Positions 21,179 to 32,928 are shown, numbered from the stretch's first letter. The stretch is 64,000 nucleotides of DNA from Saccharomycopsis fibuligera x Saccharomycopsis cf. fibuligera (GCA_001936135.1 CP012822.1:1116001-1180000); one strand, 5' to 3'. Notes: generated from the sequence alone by a model not told the origin. Numbers and translations: made by a program.

Positions 21179-21441
21179 CTAGAATCATGGACATGGTAAC
21201 AGCGATGATACTTGCTGTTTTTTTTAACATATATATATATATTCTCTTCATAGCTATTTGCTGTAAATGGTTCACATTGTACCACTTGTATCATATAATA
21301 TTGACGCGCATATAAACAATACAAATTTACTGGAAACATGCTATTTCGCATAGCGCACAAAACAAAATATGGAAATTTAGGAAAATTCAGGAAAATTCAG
21401 CTTAAAATTCAAATCTCAATGTTGCTGTGTGTTAATGCATC

Positions 21442-23583
21442 TCAACAAAGTTGCAAGCTCCACTTAGCCAACTCTATAAACATTAGCAATTTTAACGTTA
21501 GTTGCAGATTGATATCTCTGTTGTTGTTGTTCTTTGCTGTATCTTTATCACAATAATTCACAAAGTTGATATTGGAAATAGAACTAAGCTTATTTTCTTT
21601 TCCTTTACTACCAGAAGGACAGTTGAAGCTGTGCTGTTGGCTTTCTTTTTGATTGCATTTGTGTTTTGCCAAATAATGACTATTATAGTCTCTCAAGATG
21701 TTGAATGAAAGTATTGGCTTAAGCTCTGATATCTCAGCAGAACTAGTTGGAGTTATGTAACAAGGATCTATTTCTCTTTGAAAATCAGAACTGCTGTTCT
21801 CGTGGTTCCATTTGATGGCATAAAGAGAAATAATTGTTCCAATTATAAGAATACCAAATTTTGGTTTTCTGTTTGGCGACATTGCAATTTTTTGTAATCT
21901 TTGAATTAGACATTGCAAAGCCAAGTCGATTTCATTTGCTGATGGTTGGTTGTATATAAAAGTAGTTCGGTTACAAGAAATTTTAAATTTATCATATCTT
22001 CCATTATGTGGAATCTCAGATGTATAGCAATCTCTGTCACCATCAACACTTTGTTTATCGTCATCATGAGCATTGTCAGAAACTTGTTTTTCCCAAAGAG
22101 CCTCACTCAAGCTGCAAACGATGATGAATGATTCACAATTTCCAATACTAGCCGCTGAATGTGCATTATGCCACAGAAGCAGCCATTGGATGTAGTCCAT
22201 GATTTGTGATTTAACAAAATCTGATACATCAGCATTAAGTTGTATTCCACGTTTGTCTTTATCTTCAACGTGCTGTTTGCTTTTAGTTTTATCTTTAGCG
22301 TCAATCACGCATATTTTTTGCCTGATAAACGATTGCACTGCATTGCGCAACTTGAGAACACGTTTCATTTTATTCATACCCCGTGTGAATAGTTTACTCA
22401 GGTTGTACTTTTGGTCGTTTTTGTTGTTGCTGTTGGTGGTCGCGCTGAGACGCACTCCACTCAACCCGGACCAGTTGGTGTCTTTGCTCTTGTATTTGAG
22501 ATTGCCGCCAAGGTGCCCTATTCCTGCATGTTGAACAAAACGCAGGTTATCGTTGCACATGCCCGTGCCAAGCTTATCATCAACTGTACTAGTGATACGG
22601 TTACGATTAGAATCATTGCCCATTATCACAAAATCGTTAATGGTAGAGAACAACGTTGTACTAAAATCTGCTTCAAAATTGGCGCTTTCACAATTAACTT
22701 CAAAATTATTAAATATCCAATGTGTTGTGGATTCCACTGTAGCTGTTTTTGTTTCTTTATGCGCCTCAAAAATGCCGTTACAGCCATGACTACCACCAAG
22801 CAAATAATATGCATTAGCTGACCTTCCATCGGTAAATTTATCATGGAAAGGATCACGGAAGAAAGTCTGCTTTTTTTTTAACTCAAAAGGCTCGGAACTC
22901 CCGACTTGGCCTCCAGTATTAATACTAGTCAATGTTGGCACAAAGTAGCAATCGGGAATACTAAGACCTGTCTCTTTTGACAAAAAGCTCCGGCACCATA
23001 GAGGCAACTTTACCAAAAACGTGCTCCCATTGCTATCATCGGCACAATTTCCCACCACCCATTCAACAAAAGTAGTATACATTGAAGTGCTACTAATGGG
23101 TGCTGAACTTTGCCTGTAACTAACCAAGCAATGTTTGCAGATGTCTTGAATTAGCTTAGTTTTCAAATTGATTTTTGAAGCTGTCGTAACAGCTTCTGTG
23201 TCTGATTTTAGTCTTTTGGAGGAAAGATTGTGACCCGGATGAGCCTTGTTACTCACTCTTTGATTTCTGTCATTTTGGGAGATTCTGTTTCGAAGATCAG
23301 GATCATGAATATCAACCAGGCGGTACTGGCGCTTAGCGTTTCTTGTGCTTGGAGGAAGGCGCGCTGTGGCTTTGGACTTGATAGGGCTTCGGCCTTCAGA
23401 GGCCACGGGAGTTTCTTCAAAGGAGTCAGTGATCTTTGTGTTTGAAAACAAAGAAGAGGCGGTGGTATCGATAATGGTTGAGTCCCCTGAGTTGTTGTTA
23501 ATCTGCGGAGTTGACTGCTTCGGCGTTGACGCTGGCGATGAACCAAGGCCGCCGCTTGCGAAGGAACGATTGGAAAGTGGCAT
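21442..23583 (-). CDS. 713-residue protein of unknown function
   Basis: Starts at ATG 23583 (MPLSNRSFASGG). The first 130 residues are Ser/Thr/Pro/Asn-rich with SP/TP sites, followed by basic KRQYRLVDIHDPDLRNR. A more ordered part follows at about 140-235, with paired cysteines and aromatic residues (CKHCLVSY, TTFVEWVVGNC, LPLWCRSFLS), then Asn/Lys-rich linkers, another ordered block at 465-500 (DYIQWLLLWHN), and a hydrophobic stretch at about 573-592 (GILIIGTIISLYAIKW). The alternation of helical blocks and disordered linkers loosely recalls divergent cyclin-like regulators, but no diagnostic motif is visible, so I make no assignment. It runs tail to tail with the membrane protein at 19931-21178, with about 260 bases between stops. 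Confidence 0.7.
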   Translation of the reverse strand: MPLSNRSFASGGLGSSPASTPKQSTPQINNNSGDSTIIDTTASSLFSNTKITDSFEETPVASEGRSPIKSKATARLPPSTRNAKRQYRLVDIHDPDLRNRISQNDRNQRVSNKAHPGHNLSSKRLKSDTEAVTTASKINLKTKLIQDICKHCLVSYRQSSAPISSTSMYTTFVEWVVGNCADDSNGSTFLVKLPLWCRSFLSKETGLSIPDCYFVPTLTSINTGGQVGSSEPFELKKKQTFFRDPFHDKFTDGRSANAYYLLGGSHGCNGIFEAHKETKTATVESTTHWIFNNFEVNCESANFEADFSTTLFSTINDFVIMGNDSNRNRITSTVDDKLGTGMCNDNLRFVQHAGIGHLGGNLKYKSKDTNWSGLSGVRLSATTNSNNKNDQKYNLSKLFTRGMNKMKRVLKLRNAVQSFIRQKICVIDAKDKTKSKQHVEDKDKRGIQLNADVSDFVKSQIMDYIQWLLLWHNAHSAASIGNCESFIIVCSLSEALWEKQVSDNAHDDDKQSVDGDRDCYTSEIPHNGRYDKFKISCNRTTFIYNQPSANEIDLALQCLIQRLQKIAMSPNRKPKFGILIIGTIISLYAIKWNHENSSSDFQREIDPCYITPTSSAEISELKPILSFNILRDYNSHYLAKHKCNQKESQQHSFNCPSGSKGKENKLSSISNINFVNYCDKDTAKNNNNRDINLQLTLKLLMFIELAKWSLQLC

Positions 23584-23992
23584 TTTTACCGTCAAATTGA
23601 ATTGGCTTCTCAAAAAACGATTAAAGAGGAGAGATTACAAGGTATGGGAATGGTTCATTAGCGTTAATTTTGTTATGGGGACTGACAAAAAGAAAAGCTC
23701 TGTCCACGAGAGAAAAAGGTTGGTCAAACAAGAAAAGAAAAAAGCGGAAAAAAGCGGAAACTGCATGTAAAGATATAAAGTAAAATGACAGGAAATAAGA
23801 AAAACGACAACCGTGTATGCCAAACAAAAAAAACAAAAAAAAGAAAAATTAAAAAAAAGACAAAAACAGACATGAGAACAAAAAGCAGAAAAGAAAACAG
23901 TAAAGAAAATGCCACGCCCGGGAGAAGAAATAAAAAAGAACTAAACAGGGTCGCTGCTGCAAACACATGCTATATTGTCTAGCGCGACCGCC

Positions 23993-24715
23993 TTACAGAA
24001 TGAAACTCAAGATCACATTCCAAATCAAGTTGACCAAACAGTTGCAAGGGAAAATCAACTCTGGCGGCAAGATGCTGAAGCTCAAGACGCTGAAACTGGG
24101 CCATATCAAGTAGCTCAACTTTAGAGACCTTAGATAGTTGACCTTCAACACCGTCTTGATATCGCTGTTGTCCCAGATTGCCGCTAGCGCCAAAAATATG
24201 AACTGGAAACAGGGCGATCCCACCAACTGGTCGACCATGACTCTGACAATGATGTTCGGAAACTGAGCAATAAGCATATCGATCCATAGCGAGGTCAAGA
24301 CGCCGTTGATGCTGCCCCAGACAATAAAACGCAAGATGCTCAGCCAATGCCGTAGGCGTTTGTAGAACTGGTTGACGAGCTGGGCCACGCCGCTGGAGAG
24401 CAGCCCCACAAGCACCAGCACAAGAAGCGGGCTGTACTCGAGCTTGAGGGTTTCGTAGTTGTGCACGAGGTGGAGCAAGGCGCCGCTGGAAGCGACAATT
24501 AGCAAAAGAAGAATGCGCTGGTGGCGCGCCTGAAATAGAGAGCCAGCGCCAGCGCCGGACCCGGAGCTGGTGGCGCTGTTGGCGCTGTTGGCATTGGCGG
24601 AGTTGCTGTTTTGGAGGATGGGCTCGTAGGGCTGGGCGGCAGTCTGGGCGTACGGCGATCCCGGAGACGGGATTTTGATGTCAGAGAGCTCAATGGGGCC
24701 GTCGAATACCGGCAT
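23993..24715 (-). CDS. Mpv17/PMP22-family membrane protein
   Basis: A 240-residue protein starting at ATG 24715 (MPVFDGPIEL); the in-frame sequence upstream lacks an ATG. Residues 1-75 are Ser/Ala/Asn/Gly-rich and disordered. From about residue 80 there are four hydrophobic segments. The second half follows the Mpv17/PMP22 pattern: RVMVDQLVGSPCFQFIFLAL, then YLRSLKLSYLIWPSFSVLSF, then the PPELIFPCNCLVNLIWNVILS end corresponding to the family's VPxxxR...W..YLS. Members sit in the inner mitochondrial membrane (Sym1/Mpv17), peroxisome or vacuole, and some form channels. This one is closer in length and N-terminal extension to the YOR292C branch than to Sym1, but I cannot place it firmly. Local DNA is GC-rich compared with its neighbours. 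Confidence 0.72.
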   Translation of the reverse strand: MPVFDGPIELSDIKIPSPGSPYAQTAAQPYEPILQNSNSANANSANSATSSGSGAGAGSLFQARHQRILLLLIVASSGALLHLVHNYETLKLEYSPLLVLVLVGLLSSGVAQLVNQFYKRLRHWLSILRFIVWGSINGVLTSLWIDMLIAQFPNIIVRVMVDQLVGSPCFQFIFLALAAIWDNSDIKTVLKVNYLRSLKLSYLIWPSFSVLSFSILPPELIFPCNCLVNLIWNVILSFIL

Positions 24716-24918
24716 GGTGGCGGCTGGTCGTGGGTCGTGCTTTGTGTGCACGGCTGCTGTTTGGATGGTTGGTGAAGTGCGCGTCTTGATATACCAGGCC
24801 TGGGTGAAGGACAGTCAGTGCCCACCATTGCCATTATGATGTAGCTCATAGATCGAGACCATAGATTGAGACTCGCGGTTACCCTGGCACGCCACGGCAG
24901 TGTATGGCAACGCTCCTC

Positions 24919-24953
<35 letters not shown>

Positions 24954-25701
24954 CGACAACAACGACAACATTGGCCGCGAATAGCCCGGAAGTCCAGCGC
25001 AGTCACGGTAGAAAGCCACTGCCGGCAGTCTGCGGTCCCGGCGCTGCTTGTGCCACTGTCTCTTGCGATTCTGTGCTTTTGTGTTGAGCAATTCGTTTGC
25101 CGGCCGGCACCACCAGCAACGTTGCAGGGTGCCGCACCCCGCAAAGGGCAATATAATCGATCCACGGCAAGGCGGTGCCTGGAGTACCGCTGTATGCCAA
25201 AACAGCCAGTGCCCAGTGCCCGCATTCAGCTTCAAAGCAGTCTCTCTGTGTGCGGCCCCCAGCCCTCCTTCTGCTGGCCCAGCTACTGCGTCGCACGTAA
25301 CCGATCTTGATCTTGCTGGAGCAGTTAGCACCGCCACCGCCGCCACCGCCACCACCGCCACTGCGTCGGCCCGCCCCACTGGGACACAGGCCAAGGCAAG
25401 CAGGGGTGGCGGACCCCCGGATACCGTCACTCGCGCACGGTTTTTCAGGCCTTTGCTGGAATGAGTCAACACGATTCGGTTCCCAACATAGAGATATTTC
25501 AGCCATCTCATCGACAAAATTTGTTCTTGGAGCGCAGATCCGGGTGCGCTTTCGTTCGCAAAAAGAAAGAAGAACAACAGGAGTTGTAGCCAGTCGCACT
25601 TGCTACTTTGCCGCACACACCGTCCGCACAGTTTCGCGCCGTCAGTGCAACAAGAAAACACACATCCACACGTCCACCGGATCGCACGAGAACCAGCCAG
25701 C
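24716..25701. other. GC-rich intergenic region before CTP1
   Basis: About 990 bases between divergently transcribed genes, GC-rich (25.0-25.6 kb) and so full of long overlapping frames in most phases that share no motif with known proteins. It contains a CAA microsatellite and a CCG/CCA stretch (25329-25361). It presumably carries both promoters. Confidence 0.5.
24918..24969. repeat. CAA trinucleotide repeat
   Basis: Twelve perfect CAA units followed by interrupted GACAACAACGACAAC, in non-coding DNA. Confidence 0.85.
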
Positions 25702-26580
25702 ATGTCGTCCAAGAAGAAGAACGTCGACCCAGTGAAGTCGTTCATTGCCGGGGGCATTGCCGGGGCAGTGGAGGGCGTGGCCACGTATCCGTTTGAGTTC
25801 ACCAAAACCAGATTGCAGCTTCTTGACAAGGCCAGCAAGTCCAGCCGCAACCCGCTAGTTGTCATTTACCAGGTCGCGCGCACCCAGGGCATAGGCTCGC
25901 TCTACGTTGGGTGTCCCGCTTTCGTCATTGGCAACACTGCGAAAGCGTCGGTCCGGTTCTTGGGGTTCGACTCAATCAAAAAGCTTTTGGCGGACAAAGA
26001 CGGCAAGCTTTCTGGCCCAAGAGGCGTCATTGCCGGGTTGGGTGCCGGCGTATTGGAGTCTGCTATTGCCGTGACCCCATCCGAGGCCATCAAGACCGCG
26101 TTGATTGACGACAAAAGAAGCGCTGTGCCAAAGTATGCGCAGTCAATGGGGAGCGTCAAAGTCGTCAGAGACTTGGGGCTCAGGGGGCTATACGGCGGGT
26201 TTTTGCCTGTCACGATGCGCCAAGCAGCAAATCTGGCGGTTAGATTGGGCAGCTACAATGCTATCAAGACTTTCTTGCAAAATTGGTACGGGGTTGCTCC
26301 GGGCCAGCCGCTACTGAGTGGGCTAACTTTTGTGGTCGGTTCATTGGCGGGCGTCATCACAGTGTATACTACCATGCCTATAGACACGGTGAAGACCAGA
26401 ATGCAATCTTTGGAAGCTAGAAGGTTGTACAGCAGCACGCTTAATTGCTTTATCAAGGTGTACCAGCAGGAAGGGCTAACTGCTTTTTGGAAAGGCGCCA
26501 CTCCACGATTAGGAAGATTGTTTTTCAGTGGCGGTATTGTGTTTACCATTTATGAAAAGGTGTTACAGGTTCTCAACTAG
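25702..26580 (+). CDS. CTP1: Mitochondrial citrate (tricarboxylate) carrier
   Basis: Exchanges citrate and isocitrate across the inner mitochondrial membrane. The 292-residue product begins at ATG 25702 (MSSKKKNVDPVKSF) and has three carrier repeats with the signature PxD/ExxK/R in each: PFEFTK (about residue 30), PSEAIK (about 130) and PIDTVK (about 225). NPLVVIY, YVGCPAF, GNTAKA, ALIDDK, MRQAAN and WKGATPRLGRLFFSGG match S. cerevisiae Ctp1 closely. Two CTG codons are informative: codon 178 in AAN-x-AVRLG and codon 205 in PL-x-SGLTF. From memory S. cerevisiae has Gln and Ser there; Ser at both suits the family better than Leu. Codon usage is GC-rich like the upstream spacer. Confidence 0.96.
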   Translation: MSSKKKNVDPVKSFIAGGIAGAVEGVATYPFEFTKTRLQLLDKASKSSRNPLVVIYQVARTQGIGSLYVGCPAFVIGNTAKASVRFLGFDSIKKLLADKDGKLSGPRGVIAGLGAGVLESAIAVTPSEAIKTALIDDKRSAVPKYAQSMGSVKVVRDLGLRGLYGGFLPVTMRQAANLAVRLGSYNAIKTFLQNWYGVAPGQPLLSGLTFVVGSLAGVITVYTTMPIDTVKTRMQSLEARRLYSSTLNCFIKVYQQEGLTAFWKGATPRLGRLFFSGGIVFTIYEKVLQVLN

Positions 26581-27528
26581 TTGATGTCCGCGCGCGCATG
26601 TGGATAGTTGCTAGGTTATTGGTTGCTTGTCTGTTCAATTTCGTTTTGTTTTTACATCCTGCGCTTTTCTTGTTTTCACAAATAGACGTTATTTGCATTG
26701 GCTTTGGTTGTGCGCGTAGTTTTATCGATTGAAAAGTCGCCTAGTTTTCAGTAAGCCACAGCGGATTTATAGAAATACGCTTGCATAGGCTGTTTGCTTC
26801 GTCCTGTTTCTGCTTGCAGCGAGTCAGCGGAAACAACCGTCAAAACTGTGGACACTAGTAGGACTGCGGCAGTAACGACGACAATTAAAAAATGAAAAAG
26901 CAAGCAGGAGAGGTGTATATGGGACGCTTCGAGAAGAGTGTAACAGAAAGTGCAACTTTCTCGAAGTTCAAGCGATGTGGATAAACAAAAAACTACACAG
27001 CAAAAAGATAAAAAGATAATACGAAAAATAAAAAGAATGGCTAAAAAAATAAAAAAAAGGAAAGGAAAAGCAGAACTGAATGGGTTAATTGGGTAAACTA
27101 GAGGAGTAAACTATTAGGCTACTCCCTGGACTGTGTGCTATACAGTCAAGAAAGAAAGACAAAAAATGCAAATGTAAGATTTGAGATATAAGGCATAAGG
27201 TATAAGGTAAAAAGCTAAAAAACCGTAAATAAAAGAGAAAACTGAAACTTTTCCTTTATCGCCTTGCCGCCAGGCTGTATTTTTGCAAGTGCAGAATAAG
27301 CAAAACCGTCAATCAGTTGTTTCAGTGACATTGTAATCGATCAGCCGCTGAATGAGCTACTCCAACGACTGATTAATGGAATACAGTCATACAAATTTCG
27401 TAAACAAAACGGCCCGTTTTCAAGCTGACATTAATAGACAGGGAAAAAGTTTTCTCTTAGCAAACACACGCAAACACAATCAACAAAAAAAAAAAAAAAA
27501 GTTCAAACATTCAATACTTTCAGCAGAC
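26581..27528. other. Convergent intergenic CTP1-BSD2
   Basis: About 950 bases between convergent genes, so 3' flanks only. A-rich on the plus strand, with short GGTATAAGG-like repeats near 27185-27210. No gene seen. Confidence 0.5.
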
Positions 27529-29083
27529 TCATACCTCCTCAGCAGTTTCAAAAGTAGTTGATGGACTTTGTAAAATCACCTTTTCCATCTGTTTAGCCCG
27601 ATGATAATCCAAAAGACTTTTGATTAAAATGAAAACTCCTAATGCTACTAATCCATAAGCAAAAATAGGAGCATTATTTTCATCAAAATATCCACCGCTA
27701 CTGCCATCGTTCAAGTCGTTTGCTGTAGTTGAGTCAACGTTATTTATTGACGATCTAAAATCATCAATTGATCCTTCTAAGGAATGACTCGAATCCACGT
27801 CAAAATTGTTCGGATCCACTGGTTCGAATTTAGACAGGTCTCCTTTACCGCTTCCTGCTATACTTCCGCTGTTGCCGCCACTACCGTCGTCCAGTGACTG
27901 GAAGCCACTGAATAGAAAATGGTCATCGGGGATCATATAATAGCCATACGACATGAACGTAATTCCCAACCCTGCTCTTGAACCTTCTTTGGCAGCATGA
28001 GACGTGTGTAAAAGATAAGTGAGCAAAAACCCAACAAATTGAAATGCTGAACTGACCATCAAGTTCCAAATAAAATTAATCATGTTGCCTACTGGCAATC
28101 CATCAACAAATACGCCATCACCATAAGGAGAAAAAACCGTTGATTCCCAATATGGTGGCGTGGAATCAGCAGCGGCTTCTTCATAAGTTGGCGGCACATC
28201 GTTTTGTAAATGTGCGTCAGCATTATTCACTGTTGGCTTAGCCATCATGTTTGAAAAAACGCCATCGTTCAGTAGTCCGTTACCGACAATTTGTCCATTG
28301 TAGGCCCGGCTTGAGTGCAATGAAATGTATTGTGGAAAAAGCTTATGTAAAAGTTTACGGCCCGGGGAGTTGGAGGTCATCATGTCAAAACCGTGGATAA
28401 GTCGATTAGGCAAAGAACGACCGCTTGAGCCAGCAAAGTTTCCGGAGCTGAAATTATTGAAGCCGTTAGTAGTGTTGTTGATGTTGCTGTTGCTGTTTAC
28501 AGAATTGCCTAACAAGTTTGCTGATGAACCTTCTTCACCAGCTCCCTGGGGAAGTGAAAAATTCCGAGAAGCAGCGGCAGCTTCCACGAAAAGAGATTCG
28601 TCAATATGAGGGGCATTGCTATTATCGGTGGTGGTATTAGTATTTGCATTTTCAATGGGATTGTCAGTACCATTAAGTCGGTTATCTATAGGAATGCTAT
28701 TGCTATTGTTGATGCTATTGCTGCTATTGATACGCTGATTGTTACTGATATGGGCAAAATTCTGCACGCTGTCCAGAAACTCTCCATCAAATGAATCATC
28801 ATTATTGTCATCATTGATATGATCATTTAGTTCGTTATTTTGATTTTGATCAAACGAGGAGAGCAAATTGGCTCTAGCGCTAGTTTCGTCATCATCGTTT
28901 AAATCAGGGTTCTGAAACGGGGTTTCAAACACCGTTGATGGGGGGTTGTTATTTTGCAACTAAAGAAAACGTTAGTAACTTGTTTTGTAGTTAAATATTC
29001 TTGTATAGCAATGGTTGTAATACTAATGCTAATAGTTCTATTGAAAATGTTTATTGTATACGTACCCTTTGATAGTTTGACAT
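27529..29083 (-). CDS. BSD2: Rsp5 adaptor Bsd2, Ndfip family (two exons)
   Basis: Bsd2 is a Golgi/endosome membrane protein that brings cargo such as Smf1/Smf2 metal transporters to the Rsp5 ubiquitin ligase for vacuolar degradation. Exon 1 is 29083-29066 (18 bases), exon 2 is 28959-27529; spliced length is 482 residues, beginning MSNYQRLQNNNPPS. The first half is Asn/Ser-rich. PPTYEEAAADSTPPYWES, with a PPxY motif for the Rsp5 WW domains, lies at about residues 256-273. Hydrophobic segments follow at about 290-320, 325-345 and 435-455, with an Asp/Ser/Gly-rich insert between the second and third that makes this protein longer than S. cerevisiae Bsd2 (321). Without the mini-exon the frame has no ATG at its head. 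Confidence 0.88.
28960..29065 (-). other. BSD2: Spliceosomal intron in BSD2
   Basis: A 106-base intron with donor GTACGT (29065-29060), an exact TACTAAC branch point at 28977-28971 and a pyrimidine-rich acceptor TTTCTTTAG ending at 28960. It falls between codons 6 and 7. Confidence 0.87.
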
Positions 29084-30544
29084 CTGTTAATATTTGGCAA
29101 AGATACTGCAGCAGTTGATACTAGTAATAGAAAATATAATAGAAAGCCTGCTCTAGCAGTGACACTTGGCTATGGTAGGCGAGTGAATGGAAAAAAAAAA
29201 GAATGTTACGGTGATGCGATTATAACAGAACAACCAGATTCTGGTAATGCTGAGTAGCGTAGCTCTTGTAGTATTTTAATGGATTGGAGTTCTATACAAT
29301 AATGCAGTTTCTATATTTTGTTTTGGTTTCTTTTTTTGTTTTTCGGCTTTTTTCCTTCCGCAGCCGCTCGCCACCAGAAATCAAATCCACCAAGAAACAA
29401 CGAGGCAATGCACACGACAGCCAAGACAGTCAGCCACTCAGTCACACAAGAACGAAGGACAGTATGCAAGCAGACTCAGTTGTCTATTTACACTTAATAT
29501 AACTAGTCTTGAAAAAAGACTGAAAAACGCTGATTATCTTATGGATTATTCTTATAAATATACCTTTTTGCAAGTTTAGGGTGATCATTATTGTCAGTGA
29601 TAGTGTTAAATAGAGAAAAACCAGAAACGAATATGCAGCAAGGTGCATCATATCGCAGAACACTACATCAATGCAATTCAGTTTCAAATCAGCATCAACA
29701 ACATCAACATCAACTATAGTCGTCCAAAGTTTAGGTGTACCATGCGGTTTGTTGAATATTTGTGCAAGAACAATAGATAGGAAAATGGCATATATATGCA
29801 GCAGCAACAACAACAACAGTGCTCATTTCAACTGACATACCTATGAAAAAATTAATAGAATACTAGCAGAAAAGTTTTGCATACCCGGTTTGTCAAACCA
29901 GCATAGTGTTTATTCATCGATCATCATATCATTACCACTATTACTACTAGCAATCCATCAGCCTTAATGGCTGGAAGGCCGAATATCTTATTGTAATACT
30001 GTAGGGTTGAGAAATCATATGAAGTTTAGTCAAGTCAAGATATTAGAGACCATAGCTTCATATCTGTATCTTTATATACACTTGAAATTGAGAAAAGGCC
30101 AGATTGCCAATTAAAATTTTTTGGAAATTATTCTTCTATTATGCAAAAAGCTTTGCCTTCTAAACTTTGTTTATACTCATAGTTTATTATCGTTTGAAAC
30201 TTAAGTATTACGGTTTAAATTACTATACTATAGTGATAATTAGCAACCTCTCCAGAAGCAATAACATCACAGCAAAGAAAACAAAAAAATTGAGATAAAA
30301 GAATAAAGAAAAAACGAAAAAAAGTACAAACATTGAAAAAGAGACAAATACTGTTTAAACTAAAAAAAGAAAAAATTAGAATAACAAGGCATTAAAAAAA
30401 AAGAAAAATAAAAAAATAAAAAATAAAAATACAACGAAAATACAATTTAAATATTAGGTACATACAGAATTTGACATCGTGAAGCAAATAGAAAAAGGCA
30501 AACGGTAAACAAGTAAATAGATAAATACAGCTAAGACCGCATCT
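29084..30544. other. Intergenic BSD2-SNF5
   Basis: About 1.46 kb with the BSD2 promoter and the SNF5 3' flank. Frames at 29284-29502 (plus) and 29484-29816 (minus, hydrophobic) lack recognisable motifs and I do not support them as genes. 30270-30440 is strongly A-rich. Confidence 0.45.
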
Positions 30545-32928
30545 TTACATTTTTATAATAATCAATAACTTCTCCCCCGGTTCATGAATATACCTCACTT
30601 TATTATTCCCGACATTTCCCCCATTGCCAGCTCCAGCAAACCCTGTAAAAGCATGTTGTTTTTGACTTTGGTTGATTGAATCAGCATTGGCATTTCCTGT
30701 TCCGGCAAGCCCATCAACCCCATCCGCACCTAGTGCACCATCAGCAACACCATTAGTGTCTAGACTGTTTTGGTCGACTGCCGTCCGGGGATCAATCAAC
30801 TTAACAAACGGTTCTTTAACTTCTTCAACGTAATCATCAAACCCAGCCACAGAAGGTCCCAAATCCACACCACCTGGCAATACTGTACTTGGCACCGGAG
30901 TGCGGAACGTCTTAGGTACATCATTGAGTTCTGGCAAATTAGGAATCCCACGACGATTAAAACTTCTGCCATTGTTTCTTCTTTTACGACGCAACTCTCT
31001 TTCTCTGTCCTTGTCAAGCTTTTCCAAATCAAAATAGTTAAGCTCGTAAACAACCGGAGTGAAGGGGGCAAGTTTGCTAAGCGAGTTACTGTTGTTGTTT
31101 GATAATAATAATGGTCCACTACCGCTGTTGCCGGAGCTCGAATTAGAACTACCGTTGAGATTGAGCAGACTAGAGGTACTGCTGCCTGTATTGCCTCCAG
31201 TACTTCCTGCAGCATTAGCACTGCTAAATTCCAAGTCAAGGTTTTGGTCATTTGCACGAAGCCAAGTACTATTATTGACCTCGGGTAATAAATGCTGCTT
31301 TATTTCATCCTCGCTAATAGGCGTACCGTCAAAACCATACCCAATTAAGTATAAGGCTTTGTAGTATAATTGTAGTTGTTCTCTTATTGAATGAGCAATA
31401 GCAGTGACAAATTCACCAGGTAGTTGTAATTCGGCACCCATTACTTCGGCAAATTCTTCAGGATTGTTTTCTTTGTTTAGTAAGTCCCATTCAAATTGAT
31501 CAACTAAGCGATGATTTGAAATGGTTACATCTAATTTGATGAGGACTCTAACGTCATGATTATTAAGATTTGATTCATGAATAACATTGCCGTTATTGCT
31601 ATTATCATTATTGTTATTAGTCGCAGTTGGGACATTATTTGCCACGCTGTCCAAATCAGGAGCTGGAAATGCACGATACTCGTTAATTTGCTCTTTAATA
31701 TTAGCTAATACCGTATCAGTGAACATTGGGTTACTAAATCGATAATCGCTCATTGTCTGAGCAACAAAATATTCCAAGGTTATTAACAGTTCATTTTTAT
31801 TCCATGTGAATGTATCTCTAAGACGAAACTTATCCTTTTCCACATCAAATTCAAGTCTAATTGGGATCAAATCTTCTTTTGCTATTGACTGTTGCAACAA
31901 GTCTGAACGAGTGAAATACAAATCATTAAATCTTGTTGGTTTTTTCCGTTCTTTGGGGTATACGATTTTAGTGGGACCATTAGTAAAACCATTACCATAG
32001 CCTTGGTATCCATCGCCCCAAATGTTTTTAGTATTGGTGGTAACTTTACTTTCAAGTGCAAGCCTTATGGAATTCATACGTTTCATTTTGATGTCACTGT
32101 AATACTTGATTGACTGGCTAAGCTTGTTCATTAGTTCGACGCTTGAAGGTTGAAGTTTTTCTTCAGTGAAAAGTTTCATATTTAAAGCATCTCGATGGGT
32201 TATTTGTTCATAAAGAAGTAAATCAGTATTTGCCACTTTTCGTTTCTTTTTTGCTTGTTTGTTGTTCTTGTTGTCGTCCTTGTGCCCACTATCGGCGCTA
32301 TCTTTCTCCTCCTTATCTAGCCTTTCATTTTCCTTTTTGATCTTCTCAGACCAATAAAATGGAGGAATAGGTATCAAATTAGGAGGATATACTGGAGTAT
32401 CAGGAATTTTAGCACTTCCTGGAGGTGCCGCCCCTGGGCCAAAGGGAACTGGTGCAGCTTGTCCCCCAAGAACCGCACCTCCTGGTCCTCCTGGTCCTCC
32501 TGGTCCTGGTCCTGAACCTGGTCCTGGTCCTGGTACTACACCCGGAATTCCTGGCTTTGGGATAAATGCGCTGTTAGCAATACTATTTCTCTTCATTGTA
32601 TGATTCAGCATCATTGGATTCCCAGCACCCACACCATTAGCAGCACCTGCAATCAGTTGGGAAGTTAATGGAGTTCCTGGTTTACTTACGCTGTTAGCAT
32701 TGGCAAATGCTGCCTGGTTGGCTAAACTAGGATTAATCATTTGTACTTGGTTACCACCGGCGCTAGAATGTTGTCTAAGATGAGTGGGAATTTGCTGTAA
32801 TTGAGGACTTCCGTGACCTGGTAGTTGCTGGGCCTGTTGTTGAGCTTGAGCTTGAGCTTGCTGTTGACGTTGCATTTGAGCTTGTACTTGCTGTTGGAAT
32901 TGCAGCGGATGTTGGGGAAATGGCTGGC

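Noticed and set aside
24879-25865. 328-codon minus-strand frame and other long frames around CTP1
   Set aside because: It overlaps the secure CTP1 coding region and exists because of high GC; composition is erratic and no domain is visible.
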